A stretch of 64,000 bases of DNA from Williamsia phyllosphaerae (GCF_014635305.1 NZ_BMCS01000001.1:1426001-1490000); one strand, 5' to 3'. Shown: positions 33,890 through 43,006, numbered from the stretch's first letter. Program-made: numbers and translations. The notes: generated by a model not told the origin, from the sequence alone.

Positions 33890-35055
33890 ACGTCGACGAC
33901 CGTCGGCCGGCGCCCACCCCGGGTCGGGCGACCAGGCGCGTCGACTCTCTGACCGGGATCCGTACGCTCGCGGCATTTCTCGTGTGCGCGACACACGCCG
34001 CTTTCTGGACGGGCAACTACACCGACGACCTCGCGGGCCGGTTCTTCGCCCGCCTGGAGATCGGTGTCGCGATCTTCTTCGTGCTGTCGGGCTACCTGCT
34101 GTTCAAGCCGTGGATGGCGTCGCTGGCCACCGGCGGCCGTCGCCCCTCGGTGCGGCGTTACGCCGAACACCGGGCGCGACGGATCCTGCCCGCCTACTGG
34201 GTCACGGTGCTGGCGGTCTACGCGATCTTCGCGTGGTGGCGCACCGACACCTCCGACCTCGGCCAGGGGTGGTCGGGGTTGCTGCGCAACCTGACGCTGA
34301 CGCAGATCTACGGCTACGGCCACCTGCACTCTGGGCTCACCCAGATGTGGAGTCTGGCCGCCGAGGTCGGCTTCTACCTCGTCCTGCCGATCGCCGGATG
34401 GCTGATCGTCAGCGCCGTGTGTCGCCGACGGTGGCGTCTGGACCTGGTTGTCATCTCGCTGGTGGTCCTCGGGTCGGTGTCGCCGCTCTGGGCGATCGTC
34501 ACCCACACCGGGGACGGGCTCGACCCGACCGCGCGGTTGTGGCCCCCGGCGTTCCTCACCTGGTTCGTCGGCGGCATGCTGCTGGCCGCGCTCGCCCAGA
34601 CGCGGCTGCGGATCAACCCGTTGCTGTCGGTGCTGATCGCGGTGCTGGCGTTCCAGGTCAGTTGCACCTCGATCGCAGGCGAGCCGACGATCACGCCGCT
34701 GTCCGGATCGGCCACCGTCATCAAGCTGCTGCTCTACCTCGTCGTGGCGCTCGGCCTGATCGCGCCGCTGGTGCTCGGACCGGCCGGCTCGTGGTGGGAC
34801 CGTCTGATGGGATCGGGCCCGATGGTGTGGCTCGGCGAGATCTCCTACGAGTTCTTCCTCGTCCATCTGATGGTCGTCGAACTGGTCATGGACCTGCTCG
34901 GGTACACGATCTTCACGGGGTCGATGGTCGGCGTGCTCATCGTCACCAGCGTGCTGAGCATCCCGGTGGCGTGGCTGCTGCACCGCCTGACCGTGGTGTT
35001 CTGGCGTCCGCGGGCCACCGCTCCGAAACGCGAATCCGTACCATCGGTCCCATGA
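33886..35055 (+). CDS. Acyltransferase 3 family membrane protein, probable CTG start
   Basis: This is a membrane O-acyltransferase of 389 residues if it starts at CTG 33886, which overlaps the murF stop as CTGA. The family's N-terminal signature RRVDSLTGIRTLAAFLVCATHAAFW is in frame upstream of the first conventional start (GTG 33982). No ATG, GTG or TTG occurs between the murF stop and that signature. About ten membrane segments follow, including EIGVAIFFVLSGYLLF and WLGEISYEFFLVHLMVVELV. It likely acylates an envelope glycan or lipid. Confidence 0.75.
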   Translation: MNVDDRRPAPTPGRATRRVDSLTGIRTLAAFLVCATHAAFWTGNYTDDLAGRFFARLEIGVAIFFVLSGYLLFKPWMASLATGGRRPSVRRYAEHRARRILPAYWVTVLAVYAIFAWWRTDTSDLGQGWSGLLRNLTLTQIYGYGHLHSGLTQMWSLAAEVGFYLVLPIAGWLIVSAVCRRRWRLDLVVISLVVLGSVSPLWAIVTHTGDGLDPTARLWPPAFLTWFVGGMLLAALAQTRLRINPLLSVLIAVLAFQVSCTSIAGEPTITPLSGSATVIKLLLYLVVALGLIAPLVLGPAGSWWDRLMGSGPMVWLGEISYEFFLVHLMVVELVMDLLGYTIFTGSMVGVLIVTSVLSIPVAWLLHRLTVVFWRPRATAPKRESVPSVP

Positions 35056-36296
35056 CCGAGCCCGGTTTCCCCCACCCCGGACCCCGACTGCCCGACCCCC
35101 TGACGCCGTCCGACATCGGTCGGTGGTGTGAGAAGTCGGTGATCCCGGGTGTGCAACCGGAGCTGTCCGACGACGCCGCGGTTGTCATCGCGTCCGGGCA
35201 CCTGTCGGATGCGGCGCGCGGGATCGTGATCCGCAGGATGTCGGCGGGGCTGCCCGTCCCGACCTCGTCGTCGATCAACGGTGCCGGCGGATTCGGTGGA
35301 CTCCGACGGCTGCAGCGCAGCATCGGTGCGATCGAGGCGCAGCTCGCCAACCCGATGTTGCCGTCCATGGTGGCGCCGGTCATCCGGAGTCGCCGCAACA
35401 CCATGACCCGTCGGCTCGACGACGCCCGGAAGAACGTCATCACCGGCAAGGGCATCTTCGCCACCAGCATCCGCGGTATCCGACGGGAGCGCCGTGAGGG
35501 CGTGCACCTCGAACTGGTCGACCGCGAGCGGCTGTTCGTCGGCCTGACGTACACGCCGACGCCCAACGTGAACTCCGGCGGATACGTCCGCCGGGCGGGC
35601 AGCGCCGCCATCGACCGCGTCGCCGGTGCGGTGGGTGCCGCGGCCACCAGGGCCGGCCTCGACAAGGGGAATCGCTGGGTGAACGAGATCCTCGGTGATC
35701 TCGAGACGCCCTCGCCGAACGGCGATGCGAAGTTCGTCGACGGGTACGAGACCATCCTGTTCGCTGCGGGATCCTTCTACGACCGGATCATCCGCTGTCC
35801 GGCATGGCATTCCGATCACTTCGACATGCAGCGCACCGCCGTCGACCTCAACGCCGAGCTCGCCGACATCGCCGCCGACGTGATCGCGCTGCGGACCATC
35901 CGTGTCGATCTCGACAACAGCCGTCGCGCAGCCGGTTTCGACGCCGACCTGAGCGATCACATCTCGAGCCGGGAGGGTTCACTCCGCCCGGTGTGGACCG
36001 AGCTCATCGACCGCGTCGCGGCGTTGGCGTCGGTGGCCGAGGTGGTCGAGTCGGCTGCTGTCGAGCTCCGGGTCATCGCCGAGTTCGCCCACACCGCGAC
36101 GATCGACGACCGCATCGATCGGTTGGTCGCGCGGTCGGGTGAGCGGGAGATCTCCGCCGACAACACCAAGCGGCTCACCGAGCAGGTCCGCGCCGGCGAG
36201 GACCAGTTGCGGATCTACCGGGATGTATTGCAGGGCAACATCGCCCGCCTGTCCACCGGCGATGCGACCATGCGCAGCCGCCGCCTCCCCGAATAG
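35052..36296 (+). CDS. Conserved protein of unknown function
   Basis: The 414 residues overlap the acyltransferase stop by ATGA. The N-terminal 30 residues are Pro-rich. The rest is soluble and largely helical, with a basic central part (RSRRNTMTRRLDDARKNVITGKG) and acidic C-terminal helices (residues about 270-405) that look like a coiled-coil bundle. There are no membrane segments or recognised catalytic motifs. The operon with murF and an acyltransferase suggests an envelope-related or cell-division role, by context only. Confidence 0.7.
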   Translation: MTEPGFPHPGPRLPDPLTPSDIGRWCEKSVIPGVQPELSDDAAVVIASGHLSDAARGIVIRRMSAGLPVPTSSSINGAGGFGGLRRLQRSIGAIEAQLANPMLPSMVAPVIRSRRNTMTRRLDDARKNVITGKGIFATSIRGIRRERREGVHLELVDRERLFVGLTYTPTPNVNSGGYVRRAGSAAIDRVAGAVGAAATRAGLDKGNRWVNEILGDLETPSPNGDAKFVDGYETILFAAGSFYDRIIRCPAWHSDHFDMQRTAVDLNAELADIAADVIALRTIRVDLDNSRRAAGFDADLSDHISSREGSLRPVWTELIDRVAALASVAEVVESAAVELRVIAEFAHTATIDDRIDRLVARSGEREISADNTKRLTEQVRAGEDQLRIYRDVLQGNIARLSTGDATMRSRRLPE

Positions 36297-36302
36297 CGGC
36301 GG

Positions 36303-37700
36303 TCAGGCACCGGGGACCCCGATGGTCGAGGCCAGCCACGGCAGCGACACCGACAGCGCCGTCGACGCGAATTGCCAGGAGTGCTTGCCCGGTTGGGTGT
36401 GGATCTGGCACGCGATGTCGACGGTGCGGTTCTCCGCGCACAACGTCTGTGCCGCCTGCCCCTGATCATTCGTGTCGGGTCCCTCGCCGCGCCCGCCGAG
36501 TCCGGTGCCGCCGCTCGGTGCCGAACGCGTCCAGTGGTGGCCGCCTCCACCCGCCCCTCCGGGGTGGTGGCCCCTCGTCGGACTGCCTCCGGTGTCGTCG
36601 TACCAGGCCGAGATCCCCTGGTACGGACCGTGCTTGCGCATGACGGTGACCGGATCGAACGACGCTGCGGTGGCTGCGTTCCCGCCGTACAGACGCGACA
36701 GGGTCTGGTCGGTGGTACCGGCTGTGGGGGCCGCGTCGCCGGCGATGTCGACGTAGCTCGAGAACAGATCGGGGTGCATCACGGTGAGGTCGACCGAGCA
36801 GGTGCCGCCCATCGACCACCCGACGATGCCCCAGCTCGCTGCAGACGACGAGGTGTGGAAGTGGGAGATCACGTACGGACGGACCTCGTCGGTGAGATGG
36901 TCGGCGACGTTGCCGCGCGATCCGTTCACGCACTCGGTGTCGTTGTTGAACGATCCACCCGCATCGACGAAGACCATCACCGGTGCTGAACCGTGGTGGG
37001 CCGCTGCGTAGGCGTCGACGGTGTGCATGGCGTCGCCGGTACGGATCCAGTCGGTCGGGGTGTTGAACTCGCCGGCGATCATCATGACGACCGGCAGGGT
37101 CGGTGGGGTGGCGCCCGCGAACCACGTCGGCGGCAGATAGACGTATTCGGTGCGGTGGGCGAAGTGACTCGAGCTGTCCGGGGTCGTCACCGGGACCAGG
37201 GCGCCGGTCGTGCGGGTGGTGTTGCGCATCGACGCGAGGTCGTCGGCCGACACCTGGTCGGGCAGCGGCCCGGACGTGATCTCACCCCAGGCGGCCGACA
37301 CGGTCGGGAAGTACCCGACCCACTGGTTGAGCACGATCCCGGTGGCCAACAGGGCAATCGGCACGACGGCGATGGCGACCCCGCGCCGCCACCACCGCGC
37401 ACTGCGCCAGCCGAACACCGCCACCCCCAGTGCGCCGACGGTGACGCCGACCCAGATCCACAGGCTGCGCGGCGCGGGGTCGGTGGCCAGGCCCTGGGAG
37501 TCGAAGTAGAGGTGTACGAGGAACGCGCCGAGGACGGCGACCGCCACCGACGCAGGCAACCAGATCAGGCGCCAGCGCCGTGTCCGCCACCCGATCGCGA
37601 CCACGAGCAGCACCGCGGCGGCGATCTGGACCGTGAGCGGGAACCACCCGTCGAGCAACGACACACCCTGGTGGTGAGACCAGCCCGCGGGCACTGACAT
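36303..37700 (-). CDS. Membrane-anchored antigen-85-like esterase
   Basis: The 465 residues are counted from ATG 37700; GTG 37715 is an alternative. About four N-terminal membrane helices (residues 15-125) precede an alpha/beta-hydrolase domain with the nucleophile motif GWSMGG. VFVDAGGSFNNDTECVNG and a terminal PGKHSWQFAS supply the likely catalytic acid and His. The fold and motif set match the mycolyltransferase/esterase D superfamily. A Gly/His-rich loop (SPTRGHHPGGAGGGGHHW) is unusual. Its role may be trehalose or arabinogalactan ester transfer, or simple ester hydrolysis. Confidence 0.78.
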   Translation of the reverse strand: MSVPAGWSHHQGVSLLDGWFPLTVQIAAAVLLVVAIGWRTRRWRLIWLPASVAVAVLGAFLVHLYFDSQGLATDPAPRSLWIWVGVTVGALGVAVFGWRSARWWRRGVAIAVVPIALLATGIVLNQWVGYFPTVSAAWGEITSGPLPDQVSADDLASMRNTTRTTGALVPVTTPDSSSHFAHRTEYVYLPPTWFAGATPPTLPVVMMIAGEFNTPTDWIRTGDAMHTVDAYAAAHHGSAPVMVFVDAGGSFNNDTECVNGSRGNVADHLTDEVRPYVISHFHTSSSAASWGIVGWSMGGTCSVDLTVMHPDLFSSYVDIAGDAAPTAGTTDQTLSRLYGGNAATAASFDPVTVMRKHGPYQGISAWYDDTGGSPTRGHHPGGAGGGGHHWTRSAPSGGTGLGGRGEGPDTNDQGQAAQTLCAENRTVDIACQIHTQPGKHSWQFASTALSVSLPWLASTIGVPGA

Positions 37701-37835
37701 CGGAGGCACGAGCACCAGTGTGCATCGTCAAAACCGCTGCGCAGCTGAGAGTTTGCTGACAGTGACGCGTATCGGTCAATACCGACGGTCGTTTGACGGG
37801 TTCGTCCGAGATGGCCCGACGGGCCCGCTGCGGGG

Positions 37836-38669
37836 TCAGACCGAGATGGTCGAATCCGGGTCCCAGCTCGCGAGGATCGGCAGGACCCGGGCCGTCGTCG
37901 ATCCGGGCTCCACGGTGTAGACGATGAGACTCTGGTCGGGATTGCCCGGGGTGCACAGGAACTCGATGCCGAACTGCATCGTGCCCGCCGACGGGTGCTG
38001 GATGACCTTGATCGTGCGCTCGAACTCCAGGACCTCGTGGTCGTCCCACCACTGTGCGAACTGCGGCTCGGACACACGGAGTTCCTCAATCAGTGCGGCC
38101 AGCACGGGATCACTTGGGCGGCGGGCGGCGTCGCGACGCAGCCCGGCCACCGCGGCCGACGCGAACTGTGACCAGTTCACGATCCGCTCCCGCGCGATCG
38201 GATCGCGGAACAGGTAGTGGTGCAACGACGCCCCGGTCTCCATGGGAAGGCTGAGCGCCGCACGGATCAGGGCATTGCTGGCGAGGATCTCGCCCGCGCG
38301 ACCGAGCAGGATGACGGGGACGTGGTCGAGCGCCTGCATCACCTGTAGCAGACCCGCATCGGCCACCTGCACAACCGGATCGGGTGCTGACGCCGGCGCG
38401 GCGAGATCATGTAGATACGCGGATTCGACCGCGTCGAGCCGCAGCGCCCGGGCGATCGCCCGCAACACCTCCGGCGAGACGTTCGCCTGCCGTCCCTGTT
38501 CGAGCTTGCTGTAGTAGTCCGGACTTACGCCGGCGAGCTGGGCCAACTCCTCGCGCCGCAGACCCGGCACGCGGCGCCGCCCGTAGTCCGTCAACCCGAC
38601 CGACGTGGGCGTGAGGCGATCGCGACGATCACGCAGGAAAGCGCTCAACGCGGTGCGGTCCTGGGGCAT
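37836..38669 (-). CDS. XRE family regulator with MmyB-like ligand domain
   Basis: The 277 residues start at ATG. The helix-turn-helix is VPGLRREELAQLAGVSPDYYSKLEQGR at about residues 34-60, and the C-terminal 190 residues form the MmyB-like PAS-related domain common in actinobacteria (PVILLGRAGEILASNAL, RDPIARERIVNWSQFA). It is divergent from an SDR gene, which is the usual partner and target for this regulator type. The ligand is often a fatty or small hydrophobic acid. Confidence 0.85.
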   Translation of the reverse strand: MPQDRTALSAFLRDRRDRLTPTSVGLTDYGRRRVPGLRREELAQLAGVSPDYYSKLEQGRQANVSPEVLRAIARALRLDAVESAYLHDLAAPASAPDPVVQVADAGLLQVMQALDHVPVILLGRAGEILASNALIRAALSLPMETGASLHHYLFRDPIARERIVNWSQFASAAVAGLRRDAARRPSDPVLAALIEELRVSEPQFAQWWDDHEVLEFERTIKVIQHPSAGTMQFGIEFLCTPGNPDQSLIVYTVEPGSTTARVLPILASWDPDSTISV

Positions 38670-38769
38670 CACGCCAGGTTAGCCGCGTCGCCGACCACGA
38701 GCCTGGTCATGACAGACCTAGGTTGATCCTCGCCTGGTTGCCGACCGACGAGCGGCTTAGACAGAGGTC

Positions 38770-39540
38770 ATGACAACTTCCGACACGCACAGACTCTCCG
38801 GCCGCACGGCGCTCGTCACCGGATCCACCAGCGGGATCGGCGAGGCCATCGCCGTCACCCTCGCCGCTCACGGCGCGAGCGTCGTCGTCAGCGGCCGCGA
38901 CGCCGACCGCGGCACCGCCGTCGTAACCCGTATCCGGGATGCGGGCGGCACCGCGTCGTTCGTGCCGGTGGACCTCGCGGGGAGCTACGCCGACCTGCGG
39001 TCGTTCGCCGCCGCCGTCGCATCCGAGCTCGGCGGGTCGGTCGACATCCTCGTCAACAGCGCGGGCATCTACCCGGCGACGGCAACGGTGGATCTCGCCG
39101 ATTCCGATCTCGACGCGATGCTGGCGGTGAACGTCCGCGCACCCCACGTGCTCGTCGGTGAACTCGCCCCGCCCATGGCGCAGCGCGGTGCGGGGGCGAT
39201 CGTCACGATCGGATCGTGGATGGCCGCGGTGGGTAGCCCGTTCGCAGCCATGTACACCGCGACCAAGGCGGCCGACGAACAGCTGACCCGGAGTTGGGCC
39301 GCCGAGTTCGGGCCGAGTGGGGTCCGGGTGAACTCGGTCGCGCCCGGCGTCACGTTGACCCCCGGCAACGAGGATTCCCGCCCGATCCTCGACGCCATGA
39401 CCGCGTCCACGCCCGCGGGCACCGTCGTCGATCCGCAGGACATCGCCGACGGCGTGCTGTTCCTGGTCTCCGACGAGGCATCGAAGATCCACGGGATCAC
39501 CCTGTACGTCGACGGCGGGATCAACGCGACGCGGATGTGA
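38770..39540 (+). CDS. SDR family oxidoreductase
   Basis: This 256-residue classical SDR has TGSTSGIG at residues 17-24, VNSAGIY, the catalytic Ser in IGSWMA, YxxxK in MYTATKAAD, and the C-terminal GITLYVDGGINATRM. Family length is standard. It is divergent from the XRE regulator across 100 bases, and regulation by that protein is likely. The substrate is unknown. Confidence 0.86.
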   Translation: MTTSDTHRLSGRTALVTGSTSGIGEAIAVTLAAHGASVVVSGRDADRGTAVVTRIRDAGGTASFVPVDLAGSYADLRSFAAAVASELGGSVDILVNSAGIYPATATVDLADSDLDAMLAVNVRAPHVLVGELAPPMAQRGAGAIVTIGSWMAAVGSPFAAMYTATKAADEQLTRSWAAEFGPSGVRVNSVAPGVTLTPGNEDSRPILDAMTASTPAGTVVDPQDIADGVLFLVSDEASKIHGITLYVDGGINATRM

Positions 39541-39552
39541 CGAACCGGCCGC

Positions 39553-39984
39553 TCAGCTGCGTGACCACGCGGCGAGGTGGGCCTTCTCGTCGGGGGAGAG
39601 GCGGCGGAGGGTGTGCTTCTCGATGTCGACGACGGCCATCTGCGTGGTCGCGACGCAGGCCGGTTTCGAGTCGGCCGGCGCCTGCGCGCCGCGGATCTCG
39701 TAGGAGATGGTGAAGTCGACCGACCGGAACGTGCTGATCCACATCCCGACGTGCAGCGGGGTGTCGGAGTGGCGGAGCTGTGCCTGGTAGCGGATGGCGA
39801 CGTTGACGATCATCGCGCTGGTGATCAGCGGCTGGTACTCCTCGCCCGCACTCAGCAGCCATTGGATCCGCGCCTCCTCCATCAGAGTGACCATCCGGGC
39901 GTGGTTGATGTGCCCGAAGGCGTCCATGTCCGACCATCGGACGGGGACGTGGGCACTGAACGCAAAGCCGTCATCGGTGGTCAC
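39553..39984 (-). CDS. Acyl-CoA thioesterase, hot-dog fold (4HBT)
   Basis: The 143 residues are counted from GTG 39984, supported by GGAG upstream; a TTG 33 bases earlier is less likely. The signature VRWSDMDAFGHINHARMVTLMEEAR contains the catalytic Asp of 4-hydroxybenzoyl-CoA-type thioesterases. It likely hydrolyses acyl-CoA in the cytosol. It is convergent with the SDR gene and divergent from the exported esterase. Confidence 0.85.
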   Translation of the reverse strand: MTTDDGFAFSAHVPVRWSDMDAFGHINHARMVTLMEEARIQWLLSAGEEYQPLITSAMIVNVAIRYQAQLRHSDTPLHVGMWISTFRSVDFTISYEIRGAQAPADSKPACVATTQMAVVDIEKHTLRRLSPDEKAHLAAWSRS

Positions 39985-40083
39985 GCGGGGGTTCTCCGTT
40001 GCTCGTCGGTGGCTCAATCGTTACGCAGCCGAGGCTCACGTTGCCTGATTCGGTCGGGGGTGCAGGCGTCGCGTCTCGGTACT

Positions 40084-40098
40084 GTGGACACAGTCCAC
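40084..40098. promoter_or_regulatory. Inverted repeat upstream of the exported esterase
   Basis: GTGGAC, ACA, GTCCAC is a perfect inverted repeat 32 bases before the ATG at 40130. It lies where a promoter or operator would be expected. No cognate regulator is identified. Confidence 0.3.
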
Positions 40099-40129
40099 GA
40101 TCTTTGCTGAATGCTGGGGGTATTTAGAC

Positions 40130-41176
40130 ATGCTGAACTCTCGTGTGAGAGCTCGCCCCGGCTCCGTCGCCCGGTCTCGTCCACGATCCACCCGCCGACG
40201 GGTGCTCCCGACGCTGCTCGCCCTCGGAATCGTCGCCTCCGTCGTGACCGTCGCGCCTCACGCCGCCGCCGCACCCGCTCCCGCGCCGGTGGCGAAGCTC
40301 GACAAGGTCGTGAAGGTCAACAGCAGGCACCTCGACGTCACTGTCGATTCGCCCGCCATGCGCGGCAAGGTCACCGTGTCGGTGCTGCTGCCCCGCGACA
40401 CCAACGTCAGTCGGTCGACGGTCTACATGCTCGACGGAGCGGGCGCGACCGGTCAGGTCAGCGACTGGCTCACCAAGGGCAACGCCGCGAAATTCTTCGC
40501 CGACAAGAACGTCAACGTCGTGCTCCCCTCGGGCGGGGCCGGCTCGTTCTACACCAACTGGCAGAAGAACGATCCCAAGCTCGGCATGCCGCAGTGGGAA
40601 ACGTTCCTCACCGAGGAGTTGCCGCCGCTGATCGACGGCAACTACAACGGCAACGGCCGCAACGCGATCGTCGGGTTGTCGATGGGCGGCCAGGCCGCGT
40701 TGGCCCTGACGTTCCGCCACCCGAACCTCTACACCGGCGCGGCATCGCTCAGCGGCTGCCCGCCGGTCAGTGGTCTGCTCAACGAGGCCTACGTGCGGGC
40801 GACCGTGGCGAAGGACGGCGGCGACGCGGACAACATGTGGGGACGGGTCGGGGGCCCGGACTGGGCTGCGCACGACCCGAGCCTGCATCTCGACCAACTC
40901 CGCGGCAAGAACCTCTACATCTCCGCAGGCTCCGGCGCCATCGGGCCGTTGGACTTCACGACGCCGCTCGACCCGGGGATGTCGCGTCCGGCCACGCTGC
41001 TGGCCGCGTCCGGACTGGAATCGGGTGCGTACCGGTGCTCGCTGGAGTTCGCGCTCACGCTGCGCGCCAACGGTGTCGCCGCGGACGTCAGCTTCCCGCT
41101 CATCGGCACGCACAGCTGGGCCTACTGGTCGCGGGACCTGCCGCTGCTGTGGCCGACGATCTCCCGGGGCCTGTAG
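40130..41176 (+). CDS. Exported antigen-85-like esterase/mycolyltransferase
   Basis: The 348 residues have a long twin-arginine-rich N-terminus (RSTRRRVLPTLLALGIVASVVTVAPHAAAA) that reads as a signal peptide with cleavage after an AxA. The mature part has the antigen 85 layout: VYMLDGAG, GSFYTNWQ, nucleophile in GLSMGGQAAL, and the terminal His in GTHSWAYW. In mycolate-producing bacteria such enzymes transfer mycolates between trehalose and arabinogalactan in the envelope. It may instead be a generic esterase of the same fold. Confidence 0.85.
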   Translation: MLNSRVRARPGSVARSRPRSTRRRVLPTLLALGIVASVVTVAPHAAAAPAPAPVAKLDKVVKVNSRHLDVTVDSPAMRGKVTVSVLLPRDTNVSRSTVYMLDGAGATGQVSDWLTKGNAAKFFADKNVNVVLPSGGAGSFYTNWQKNDPKLGMPQWETFLTEELPPLIDGNYNGNGRNAIVGLSMGGQAALALTFRHPNLYTGAASLSGCPPVSGLLNEAYVRATVAKDGGDADNMWGRVGGPDWAAHDPSLHLDQLRGKNLYISAGSGAIGPLDFTTPLDPGMSRPATLLAASGLESGAYRCSLEFALTLRANGVAADVSFPLIGTHSWAYWSRDLPLLWPTISRGL

Positions 41177-41186
41177 GCCGCCGTCC

Positions 41187-41675
41187 TCATCGCCGTCGGG
41201 CAGACCTCGGTGGCGCCGAGCGCATGTGGTCACGGACCGGGGACAACAGGCCGGCCAGTGTCCCGGCGTCATCGCGGGACAGTGTCGCGAACAGCTGTTG
41301 TCTGACCACATCGGTGTGACCGGGTAGCACTGTGGCGACCACCGCGCGCCCGGCGTCGGTGATCGAGACCGTGACGCCGCGTTCGTCCTCTGCGGACGGC
41401 GCGCGAGTGATGAGTCCCGCCTTCTCGAGCAGACCGGCCTGATAGGTCAGCCCGCTGCGGCTGTAGACGACGCCGTCGGCGAGATCGGTCATGCGTTCGC
41501 TTCCGGTCGGTGAGTCAAGGCCGAGTCGCGCCAGGAGTTGGAACTGCACGTAGCTCAGGTCGCCGGCCTCGCGCAGTTGCTGCTCGACCGCGTGCCGGAG
41601 CAGTCCGGCGACATCCATGAGGGCGAAGTAGGCGTTCAGCTGCGTCGCGTCGAGGGGCTGGGGCGCTTCGGTCAT
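41187..41675 (-). CDS. MarR family transcriptional regulator
   Basis: The 162 residues start at ATG 41675. The winged helix-turn-helix is ERMTDLADGVVYSRSGLTYQAGLLEKAGLITRAPSAEDERG at about residues 59-99. The gene is divergent from an NADP-dependent oxidoreductase. The 117-base gap holds two strong palindromes (41696-41727 and 41748-41765), which almost certainly are its operators. Autoregulation and repression of the oxidoreductase are expected. Confidence 0.88.
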   Translation of the reverse strand: MTEAPQPLDATQLNAYFALMDVAGLLRHAVEQQLREAGDLSYVQFQLLARLGLDSPTGSERMTDLADGVVYSRSGLTYQAGLLEKAGLITRAPSAEDERGVTVSITDAGRAVVATVLPGHTDVVRQQLFATLSRDDAGTLAGLLSPVRDHMRSAPPRSARRR

Positions 41676-41695
41676 GCCGTCACTCTAACCAGTAG

Positions 41696-41727
41696 TTCAC
41701 ATTCGAAGTACTTGCTTCGAATGTGAA
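41696..41727. promoter_or_regulatory. MarR operator 1
   Basis: TTCACATTCGAAG at 41696-41708 and CTTCGAATGTGAA at 41715-41727 form a perfect 13-base inverted repeat with a 6-base spacer. It starts 20 bases upstream of the MarR gene, so binding would block its own promoter. Confidence 0.7.
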
Positions 41728-41747
41728 GTACTGCTACGTTCCGAATA

Positions 41748-41765
41748 TGCTTCGAACTCGAAGCA
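41748..41765. promoter_or_regulatory. MarR operator 2
   Basis: TGCTTCGA, AC, TCGAAGCA is a perfect 8-base inverted repeat that shares the CTTCGA core with operator 1. It lies 27 bases before the oxidoreductase ATG, so binding would repress that gene. Confidence 0.65.
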
Positions 41766-41792
41766 CATTCGGATCTGACGAGAGGTGCGGTC

Positions 41793-42740
41793 ATGAGAGC
41801 AGTGCGATTCCACGAGTACGGCGACCCCCAGGTGCTTCGCGTGGAGGACGTCGATCGGCCGGAACCGGGTACCGGGCAGGTCCGGATCCGCGTCGCCGGG
41901 ACGACCTTCAACGGCGTCGACGGCAACATCCGCGCCGGGTTGATGCAGGACCCGATGCCGCTGTCGCTTCCCCACGTCCCTGGTGTGGACGTCGCGGGGA
42001 CGGTCGACGCCCTCGGCGACGGGGTGGACGACATCGCAGTCGGTGATCGCGTCGTGGGCTTCCTGCCGTTCGTCGACGACGGTGCGGCCGCGGAGTTCGT
42101 CCTGGCGCCGGCGCAGATCCTCTCCCCGGCCCCGACGACGATCCCGCTCGCCGATGCGGCCGCGTTACCGGTCGTCGGTCTCACCGCGCTGCAGGCGCTG
42201 GTCGACCACGCCGGCCTGCGGGCCGGACAACGGATCCTGATCAACGGTGCCGGCGGCGCGGTGGGCAACTATGCGGTGCAGTTGGCCGCATCGGTGGGCG
42301 CCCACGTCATCGCCACGGCCGGCCCGAACAGTCGGAGCCGCGTCGAGGCGGCCGGCGCCGACGAGATCATCGACCACACCACGACCGACGTGATCGACGC
42401 GGTGACGCAGCCGGTGGATGTCCTGCTGAACCTCGCGTCGATCGACCCCGACCGTTTCGCCGCCCTCGCGACGCTCGTCGCCGACGGTGGGGTCGTGGTC
42501 AACACGACGGTGTGGATGCCGGTACCGACCGACGCGGATCGCGGCGTGCGGGGCGTGGACATGTACGTGCGCAGCGATGCCGCCCAGTTGGCCGAACTGG
42601 TCGCCCGTGTCGACCGGGGTGAGCTGATCGTCGATGTCGCCGAACGGGTCTCGCTCACCGGGCTGGTCGACGTCCACACCCGGGCGGCCCAGGGAAAGGT
42701 GTCGGGCAAGATCGTGGTCGTCGTCGACCCCTCGGTGTGA
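41793..42740 (+). CDS. NADP-dependent quinone-type oxidoreductase
   Basis: This 315-residue medium-chain dehydrogenase has FNGVDGNIRAGLM near residues 35-50, VPGVDVAGTVDALGDGVDD, and the Rossmann loop INGAGGAVGNYAVQLA at about 150-165. No zinc ligands are seen, consistent with the quinone-oxidoreductase branch. Its divergent MarR neighbour and two operators imply induction, probably by quinones, phenolics or electrophiles. Confidence 0.86.
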   Translation: MRAVRFHEYGDPQVLRVEDVDRPEPGTGQVRIRVAGTTFNGVDGNIRAGLMQDPMPLSLPHVPGVDVAGTVDALGDGVDDIAVGDRVVGFLPFVDDGAAAEFVLAPAQILSPAPTTIPLADAAALPVVGLTALQALVDHAGLRAGQRILINGAGGAVGNYAVQLAASVGAHVIATAGPNSRSRVEAAGADEIIDHTTTDVIDAVTQPVDVLLNLASIDPDRFAALATLVADGGVVVNTTVWMPVPTDADRGVRGVDMYVRSDAAQLAELVARVDRGELIVDVAERVSLTGLVDVHTRAAQGKVSGKIVVVVDPSV

Positions 42741-42744
42741 GGGC

Positions 42745-42963
42745 TCAGGTTCGACGTCGTGAGCGCCGTGTGGCCACGAGGTAGGCGATGACCCCAACCA
42801 CCGGCAACAGCCAGATGACCGCGACGGCGCGCCATCGGGTGCCGGTGGGCGCCGTCGAGCGCGTCATGAGATCAATCGTCACGTAGGTGGCCATAGCGAC
42901 CCAGGCGAGTACGACCGCGGCCAGGGCGAGCCACCCCGCGACCTCCATGTAGTGCGGGAACAT
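42745..42963 (-). CDS. Small two-helix membrane protein (PLDc_N type)
   Basis: The 72 residues are counted from ATG 42963, supported by GGGGA upstream; a 13-residue longer form is possible. Two hydrophobic helices (EVAGWLALAAVVLAWVAMATYV and RAVAVIWLLPVVGVIAYLVA) are joined by a short polar loop, and the tail is Arg-rich. The PVVGVIAYL pattern matches the PLDc_N domain seen alone in many actinobacterial small proteins. Function is unknown. It follows pat by 43 bases. Confidence 0.7.
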   Translation of the reverse strand: MFPHYMEVAGWLALAAVVLAWVAMATYVTIDLMTRSTAPTGTRWRAVAVIWLLPVVGVIAYLVATRRSRRRT

Positions 42964-43006
42964 GTTGCATCCCCGGGTACGGGCGCACTTGCTGAAACCC
43001 ATCGCC

